Assembly (NCBI RefSeq): GCF_050436995.1
Contig: NC_134770.1
Coordinates: 250,501-314,500, forward strand
DNA length: 64,000 nt
Source of the DNA: Anticarsia gemmatalis
Lineage: Eukaryota > Arthropoda > Insecta > Lepidoptera > Erebidae
Direction: 5' to 3'
Shown here: one piece after another, positions 57,571 through 64,000 of the stretch
How the letters are laid out: each line of letters starts with the position of its first letter
Position numbering within the stretch: the stretch's first letter is position 1
The notes under the pieces: generated by a model
Seen by the model: the letters and a program-made list of their open reading frames with translations, nothing else
What the model was told of the DNA's origin: nothing
Databases searched by the model: none
Made by a program: the position numbers and the translations under genes

Positions 57571-57800
57571 CTTTTTTTTTATTTTTTTATTTTTAAAAAG
57601 ACAACTCCCGCACTAAGAATTGCTCTTGTGTCGCGGGGACTTTTACAAACATACAAACAACGGACACAAAGCACAACCAGACCCGAAGCAATTATTTGCG
57701 GATCGCACAAATAATTGCTCCGTGTGGGAATCGAACCCACGACCTCCCGTTGCAGTGGTATCGGCGTGGCGACCTAAACCACTGCGCCACGGAGGCAGTC
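57571..57800 (-). repeat. SINE-A, near full length
   Basis: It is almost the same as the copy at 19154-19374, from the T-rich tail through gacaactcccgcactaagaa to cgccacggaggcagtc. Open frames here are shared with that copy and are not genes. Confidence 0.75.
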
Positions 57801-57925
57801 AAAAACATACAAACATACAAACTACAGAAAGGAAGTACAGCTACACCCGGAATAATTATTTGTGGATCGCACTGCCTCCATGGCGAGGCGACAACCTTAA
57901 TTAACCACTGCGCTATAAAGGCAGT
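57801..57925 (-). repeat. SINE-A, second diverged copy in tandem
   Basis: It begins immediately after the previous copy with acatacaaactacag text and ends accactgcgctataaaggca then gtt. The box B region is deleted. Confidence 0.5.
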
Positions 57926-58151
57926 TATCACAAGCATTCGTAGTCATAAGTAAGATAGTTATAATTATTAAGTAATAAGTAAAATCCAAATACTTGCAGG
58001 CACTTCGGTCAACATAAAATTATCATTTAAACAATAACCACGCTGTACTCCACCCAGTCACTCTACATCTTCGCACACGAGTCATACTGTCACGTGACCC
58101 ACGTGCACCTTACTATAACAATGACACGTGTCGCATGACAACACTGAGCTT

Positions 58152-58206
58152 GATCATGCTGATCAATTTGATCATGTTGATCAGTATTCTGATCACGTTG
58201 ATCATA
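58152..58206. repeat. phased GATCA cluster
   Basis: GATCA starts at 58152, 58161, 58170, 58179, 58191 and 58200. The spacing is mostly 9 bases. Most copies are within the palindrome TGATCA. Confidence 0.7.
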
Positions 58207-58307
58207 GTTACGATGAAAGTGAAACGATTAAGGATGTGAAAGTCTGGTTGTCTTTCTTTAGCGTCAATATGGATGAACCGATTTCGTTAACATAGTTTTA
58301 AGTATTA

Positions 58308-58412
58308 GTCCCCAACCCGCACTTGGCCACCTTGGTGGACTCAATGCCTAACCCCTCCCTCATTACGGGAGGAGACCCTTGCCTAGCAGTGGGACATTAA
58401 TTGGTTAAATTT
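58308..58412 (+). repeat. interspersed repeat W
   Basis: It reads ccccaacccgcacttggcca, tgcctaacccctccctcatt, acgggaggagacccttgcc and agcagtgggacattaat. It is the cleanest copy in the window. Confidence 0.55.
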
Positions 58413-58610
58413 ATTTATTATTTATTTAGTTTTAAGTATGTTAATATTATAAATGCGAATGATAGAAAAAACTAGTGAACGGATAACTTGGATTAACAAT
58501 GATACTTTCATCCCGGTAAATCTTTTGACGCAGACGCTTTGAAAGTAAATAATAATTCTTATCTTATCTTAGTTTATTATACTTGCACTTTACTTAAACC
58601 CAAACTATTA

Positions 58611-58868
58611 TCTAAGTATACTAATATTAAAAAGCTGAAGAGTTTTTTTGTTTGTTTGTTTGAACGCGCTAATCTCAGGAACTTCTGGTCCGATTTGAAA
58701 AAATATTTCAGTGTTAGATAGCCCATTTATCGAGGAAGGCTATGGGCTATATATCATCACGCTACGGCCAATAGGAGCAGAGTACGAGTAAAATATGTTA
58801 CAAAAACGGGGAAAATTTTGATGCATTCTCTTTTGTGTGACGCAAGCGAAGTTGCGCAGGTCAGCTAG
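58611..58868 (+). mobile_element. Helitron-like element, family 1
   Basis: It holds tactaatattaaaaagctga, gaacgcgctaatctcagga and an end with gaagttgcgcaggtcag then CTAG followed by T. Confidence 0.6.
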
Positions 58869-59513
58869 TTAAGAATATGAGAGTAGCGCCTTTTCCAACC
58901 CCGGAACCGAATCCAAGACGAACTAATAATGGTCGTATATAGCGCAAAAACCATAGAGAGTAAAAAATGTTAAACAGTAGTTATTAAACAAAAACTAGGC
59001 CAGCTATTGATAACGAATATTTTATGTACCATTTATCTTGTTATCTTAAATCAATTAGATTAGTTTTACATATGAATACGTTATCTTAAGATAAAGATTA
59101 AGAATTGAGCCAGTAATCGATTTAAAGTGCTCGCTCAAACAACGCTTAAAAAATGTGTAAGTAGATTAAAAAAATATACAAAAAATAGCATTTATTTCTA
59201 TTACAGCAGTTCCTACTATTAAAAACACTTATAATTATGTACTACTCTATAACTTGTCCTTTAGAGTGGGGTCGGAAAATATATTTTCGTTCCCAAAAAC
59301 ATGCGGTAAAAAAGACTTGACTATTCTAAGCTGACTATTTCTGTCTGACGTCAATCCAGCTTAGGAACTATATATGTATATAGTATATATTATATCATGC
59401 CTTTTCATTTCCCATTGTGGTAGGCAGCCTGAAATCGCCACTTAGTACGATCCTTGAAAACTTCCCTTGCTTAATCCACGTCCATACATTTTCTCATATT
59501 AGACTGTGTTTTA

Positions 59514-59627
59514 CAAATATGCAAACAACGCCCACAGTCGAATCGAACTAATATTGATTACGTGAATCGAAACCACGACCCGATACAGTAGCGTGGCAAC
59601 CACCATCACCACTGCGCCACGGAAGCC
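59514..59627 (-). repeat. SINE-A copy, truncated
   Basis: It runs from acaaatatgcaaacaacgcc to ccactgcgccacggaagcct. It ends 43 bases upstream of the first S28 peptidase exon, so it lies in that gene's intron. Confidence 0.55.
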
Positions 59628-59670
59628 TTGAAAGAATAACATAATTAAATTTTATCTTTATTCTTTTCAG

Positions 59671-60797
59671 GGTTGCTTCTCCTCCTAGTGGCTCCATGCC
59701 TTACCCTGAAGACTCACGAACCACCCCCTCCAGTCCCCAACACACGGAACACCCCCTCAGAAGAATGGCTCGATGTCAGACTAAACCATTTCATGGCGTT
59801 CGATACAGACACTTTTAAAATGGTGAGTTAATTTCTATAATACCATGCATGTTTTACAAGAAAGTGTGGAGAGAGGTGTATTAAATAAACTATGATTTGC
59901 AATTGATTGGGCAATGATAGTTGAATGTAATAGGGGTGAAAATATTGCCATATACCGGGCACGTTGACAATCTCCGGGTTACTAAAGATATTGTTTTATT
60001 TAAATTAGAAAAAAACAATACTACTGCTTTTTATTATATCCCTTTAAAAAATAGGTCTAAAATCTAGAATATTTGAATTTTATATAAAAAAATTGAAAAG
60101 TACATTTTTTCGTCCCATTTAAATGAGACCCAGATTTCAAGATTAGTTTTTGAGATATCCTCTTAATGCGTGTTATGTGTTACTTTGATGATAGCGGCTG
60201 CCCGCGACTTCGTCTGGGTGGACTTCAGATTTCAGCTTCCCTGCTTTAAGTCCTACCGTGATCATTATAATTATACTAATCTTTTATATGTTGATTCTTG
60301 TTGACGTTTAGTCTATATCGCTGATTGTTGGGAGCTCCACGCGTGATCAATCATTGTATCAACAACATTGTAAATCTTTTGGCGATTGAAAAGAGTGGCC
60401 GAGAGTTTGTTGCTAGCTCTTCTCATAGAGCTCTAGTGGTAGATTCAGTAATTTTAACGACTATCATTAGTGTTAATATTTGTCCTAAATGAATAAATGA
60501 TTCAATTTTGATTTTGATCTTGTATACCTTCGCCAGCCGCGAATTATACACACAAAACTCTTTACTAAGTTATTAAACTATAACAAAGTGGCAATTTACT
60601 ATGAGTTTGTTATCTTTTTAGCGTTACTACGTGAACTCAGAGTTCTACCGTTCTACAATCTTGATATTCGTGGGAGGGGAGTGGGAGATCTCTCCTGGAT
60701 GGGTGACCGGCGGGCTCGGCCTGGACCTGGCGAGGAGAGTCGGCGCCACGCTGTTTTATACCGAGCACAGGTTTTATGGACAGACGAGGCCTTTCAA
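59671..60797 (+). CDS. S28-family serine peptidase, N-terminal exons (partial)
   Basis: Two exons of a lysosomal or secreted Pro-Xaa carboxypeptidase/thymus-specific serine protease-like gene are seen. The first is 59671-59822, with acceptor ttcttttcag and donor ATG|GTGAGT. It gives the end of a signal peptide (LLLLVAPCLT), then EEWLDVRLNHFMAFDTDTFK. The second is 60622-60797, with acceptor atctttttag and donor AA|GTAAGT. It gives RYYVNSEFY, ILIFVGGEWEISPGWV, LDLARRVGATLFYTEHRFYG and QTRPF, the conserved N-terminal block of S28. The frame is continuous across the 799-base intron. The first exon carries a split codon, so a start exon lies upstream and was not found. The catalytic Ser, Asp and His would be in later exons, which I do not find before 64000. 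Activity cannot be judged. Confidence 0.85.
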
Positions 60798-61014
60798 GTA
60801 AGTCATATTTTCTCTTGTCTGAATTTGTTTTTTTTTGGGCTAATATTGCCATGAGGTGGAAGGGGAAGACAGAATGGGGCTACGATGAGTGCCTAGATTG
60901 AGGGTCAGACGCAACAAATATCAGAAGGAAGTGGAAATCTAAGAGTCTTTGCTTACCAGTAGGTTACAGGCATAGACTAATAAATAAAAAGAACAAAAAC
61001 GATATTGTTAGTGG

Positions 61015-61315
61015 TCAACTTAATTTCAAAAGTCCGAGTTTTTAACTTAACGACTGTTAAACCGCGTCCACACTAAGCGAGCAGCCTCGCCAGGCAATAT
61101 CTCGCTCTCGTTCATTTCCATTTTAAAGAAAGGAGACTGAGATATTGCCTCGCGAGGCTGCTCGCTCGCTTAGTCTGGACGCGGCTTTATCCTATTTATC
61201 AACCGACAGTTTAGGTGTGCCCTGAAGTACGGAGACAATCAGCTCTAATGCCATCAAGCGCTCTATGTAAGTTCTGCACTAAGGCCGCTTGACCGCAACT
61301 AGGTATAGGTGACTC
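61015..61315 (-). repeat. 5S-rRNA-derived SINE split by a MITE
   Basis: On the plus strand, ttagtggtcaacttaatttc and cttaacgactgttaa lie left of the MITE. On its right are gtgccctgaagtacggagac and cactaaggccgcttgaccgc. Together these are a reversed, diverged S5a SINE. Confidence 0.5.
61058..61189. mobile_element. 130-bp foldback MITE flanked by TTA
   Basis: The left end aaccgcgtccacactaagcg pairs with the right end gctcgcttagtctggacgcg then gctt. TTA flanks both sides. The arms continue through gcctcgccaggcaatatctc and gagatattgcctcgcgaggc. A TTA duplication fits PIF/Harbinger-type elements (inference). Confidence 0.65.
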
Positions 61316-61552
61316 TATGTACATAAACAAGCAATCACAGTATCTATTGGAGAACTAAAGTTGCATGCGCCCACAGTATACATTAAAATTGGTCTAATAA
61401 TTTTGCTATAAAATTGTGACAGACGTACAAAGAGACCGATTTTGCGTCTAAATTGTTAAACCAAGGAAATGGGGAATTGAAATCCTCTTTTTCAAAAGTA
61501 ATTCTATATTTTATAAGAATTTGAGTCGAACCGCGTTAGTCAGCGAGTATTA

Positions 61553-62128
61553 GGGTCTCAGCACACATATGGGATCGGAAAGGGATCGTCACCGTATCGC
61601 CTCGAGCCGTTCAGAATGGTTTGTATTAAACTCCCTACTGCAACGCACACTAATCGGAATAATAACGTAATCGCCTCGCCTCGGAACAGGCTCCGAACTT
61701 GAATTCCACGCTTACGGCTCATCGTCCCCGCGCTTACGTCTCTCCGTCCCCGCGCTTACGTCTCTCCGTACCCGAGCTCACATCTCTTCGTCCACCCTTT
61801 CCCCTTTCCCCTCCCGCGACTTGCCTGCTAAAGACGCCGCCATTCGCAAGGAGTATTTCATTCGTGTTGCGCGTATGTTTTATTTAAAATTTTAAGTTCG
61901 ATTCAAACACAAAATAACGATGCAAAGGGAGAAACTTATTGAAGAAGTGAGAAAATATCCATAAGCGAGGCGTAAGCGCGGTGTCGCCTAGCCGTAGCCG
62001 AGTCGACGTACAGGCGCTGCTGATACGCTTTCGTTACGTGCATACGGTAGGTTGACGCCTGGTTGACAGCGAGGCGAAAGGCGTTACGGTTACGATCCCT
62101 TTCCGATCCCATATGTGTGCTGAGACCC
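61553..62128. mobile_element. 576-bp MITE with 36-bp perfect terminal repeats
   Basis: The left terminus is 61553-61588 and the right is 62093-62128; they are perfect inverted copies, beginning gggtctcagcacacatatgg. TTA precedes the left end, and TTTA follows the right end. Inside is a short tandem repeat (61719-61795) with unit gtccccgcgcttacgtctct. It is less AT-rich than its surroundings. No transposase is encoded. Confidence 0.8.
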
Positions 62129-62299
62129 TTTAATACTACTTAGAATAATCTAGGCTACACGTATTACAATAAAACTAACTAAGTCAGCTTAATTGTAGAA
62201 GCAATTATACTAAATAGCGAGAATTAAATTAATACTAACCAAAAGCTTTGCTTTGCAAAATTGAATAGGAATGATGATACTGATAGTCTGTCGGCAGTG

Positions 62300-62540
62300 T
62301 ATGCGACTGCTGTTAACAACGCCTCGGGTTCGATTCCCGGTCCGGCAGAGTAATTTAAATCGTTTATATTACAATATTTCTTTAAAGTAGCTCGGGTTTT
62401 GGCAACATGCCTGGTATATGGCCATAGACTCGCCCTTAATTACATGAAACAATCATTAGTAGGTACCTAATAGCGAATTGTGGGTGTACTTCATACAACT
62501 CTGCCTACACCATCAGGACTAACATACATGATATTATGAA
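62300..62540 (+). repeat. SINE-C, tRNA-headed, complete
   Basis: The head ends with box B gggttcgattcccggtcc. The body has aagtagctcgggttttggca and catagactcgcccttaatta, and the tail holds acttcatacaactctgccta then cacc. Fragments elsewhere (346, 10975, 23075, 39560) derive from it. Confidence 0.6.
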
Positions 62541-62552
62541 TTTATATTCAAA

Positions 62553-62772
62553 CTAGAGGCCGCCCGCGACTTCGTCCACGTGGAAACCCGTCCGTGTAAA
62601 TCTCGATCCCTTGAAAACTCCGGGATAAAAAGTAGCCTATGTGTTATTTTGGGTCTTCAGCTACCTACATAACAAATTTCATCGTAATCGGATCAGTAGT
62701 CTTTGCGTGAAAGAGCAACAAACATCCATACATACACATTCACAAACTTTCACATTTAAGATATTAGTAGGA
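62553..62772 (-). mobile_element. Helitron-like repeat, family 3, near full length
   Basis: It opens ctagaggccgcccgcgactt and runs through ggataaaaagtagcctatgt and gtctttgcgtgaaagagcaa to cacaaactttcacatttaag. It is the best preserved copy of the family here. Confidence 0.55.
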
Positions 62773-63791
62773 TAACAGTGTGTCCGGGGAATCAAACCTA
62801 TAACCATACAATAAACAATAATTGGCAACAACAGACATTATCTGTATGAGTAAATAGCGTACATTGTGCGGCACGGGATCGAACCTGCTATAATAAACGT
62901 AACGTGACTTAATCGCTCGCACTTGACACTGTGCCAAATTGAACGACCATTAAACCGATATCACTGGATGTCTGTACTAATAATATAAAGATGAAGTGTT
63001 TGTTTGTTTGAACGTAGTATCCTCAGAAACTACTGTGACGCGTTTTGTGGCTTGTATGTGTTGAATGGTCCATTTATAGGGAAAGGCTTCAAGCTACTTT
63101 TTTATATAAAGAAGCTAATTAATATTAATTTTTAGTGTTTATTGTTATACAAATGTCTAATTATCACGGTTTATGAGAAACAGCTTGGTGACAGACAGAT
63201 AGCGAAGTCTCAAAAAAAGGATCCCGTTTCGACCTAATAGGTACACAGAACAATAACAAAAAAACTATGGATTGAATTCTGAAAAAGTAGCCTATTTTAC
63301 ATCAAAGGTCTTTAATTTTATTTATATTTCATTTCAAAATCTATTCAGCAATTAAGACGCTTAAGCGTGAGGTACAGACTTTCCCATTTACTTTTTTTTT
63401 TCTTGACTTTTCATACAAGTAATGGACACAAAGCATAATTTAATTCCAGTTTTTACCTACCATTCTAACTATTTCTAACCCTCTTATTCATAAACACACT
63501 ATAAATCTATTTTAGTTAAAAAACTACCACAATATGTTTTCTCTTTCTCATTTCGCTAAGAAATGAAAGAAACAAAACTCTCTAAGCCTTTCATAACTTC
63601 ATATATTGTTATGAATAAAACGGTAATAAATTATTAAAACAAACTACCTATATCTTGTACGTAATAAATTGAAATTAAATACAAACTTCTGTAATTTGAT
63701 AACTGATAACTTTATCAATTACTGATAACATGTTAATTACTTTTATTGCCGTTTGCATTCCAACTACAAACACAGTGTTATAATGTAGGTA
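62773..63791. other. non-coding, SINE-like remnants
   Basis: A degraded Helitron-like family 1 start lies at about 62975-63010 (aatataaagatgaagtgttt). Nothing else is recognised, and no further S28 peptidase exon was found. Confidence 0.4.
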
Positions 63792-64000
63792 CTAGCTTCT
63801 GACCGCGACTTCGGCCGCGTGACAATTTTACGCGTTTTTTCCTCTCTCCATAATAACATTTCCCGCATCTTAAAGACAATTGGACAGAAACAATAACTAG
63901 AAATGGTTGAGCCGTTCTTCAGTTTTGTGCTTAGCAACATATTTAGCGATATATTTTATTTTACAACATTCACCTATCATATCTAGGGATGGTTTTTTGA
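63792..64000 (-). mobile_element. Helitron-like repeat, family 3, cut by window end
   Basis: It starts ctagcttctgaccgcgactt then cggccgcgtg, the family 3 terminus. The rest is diverged and probably continues past the window. Confidence 0.4.

Overview
The window is insect nuclear DNA, almost certainly from a moth and probably a noctuoid. The reasons are an AT-rich background, short genes with GT/AG introns, and a dense load of lepidopteran-type repeats: tRNA-headed SINEs, 5S-rRNA-headed SINEs, short Helitron-like elements ending in CTAG, mariner foldbacks and many MITEs. The order is seen in the sequence; the taxon is inference. No bacterial genes, true tRNA or rRNA genes or CRISPR arrays were found.

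Layout. (1) About 1-9 kb holds two intact, intronless tetraspanin genes on the minus strand (4930-5694 and 7914-8708), each behind its own TATA box. (2) About 9-30 kb has no gene I can support and is a graveyard of SINEs, MITEs and Helitron-like pieces. (3) About 30-52 kb is a cluster of nine related, fast-evolving genes for small secreted proteins. All nine have an intron of the same phase just upstream of the hydrophobic core of the signal peptide. Four neighbours on the minus strand (30-35 kb) carry Lys-Pro linkers of differing kind and a Gly/Cys-rich tail. Three (46-50 kb) lack the tail, and two of those look homogenised by gene conversion. Two more (41 and 51 kb) form a shorter subfamily starting MSSS. 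I do not recognise the family; it is the best candidate here for something undescribed. (4) Within and beside the cluster lie a decayed FLYWCH/MULE DNA transposon (36.6-38.0 kb), a GC-rich 5'-truncated non-LTR insertion with a target-site duplication (38.3-39.2 kb), a 1.6 kb near-perfect palindrome built from a Tc1/mariner-type transposon end (41.7-43.3 kb), and a 124-copy heptamer array abutting a Helitron-like element (53.0-54.1 kb). (5) About 54-64 kb is again repeat-rich, with the first recognisable exons of a plus-strand S28 serine peptidase gene (59671-60797) that runs out of view, and several MITEs, one nested in a 5S-type SINE.

How the genes relate. The tetraspanins are tandem duplicates and probably membrane scaffolds. 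The nine-gene cluster looks like a birth-and-death family of secreted products with TATA promoters. No shared pathway between the tetraspanins, the cluster and the S28 peptidase can be inferred from the sequence. Limits: first exons of four cluster genes were not located, repeat boundaries are by eye, and no database search was possible.
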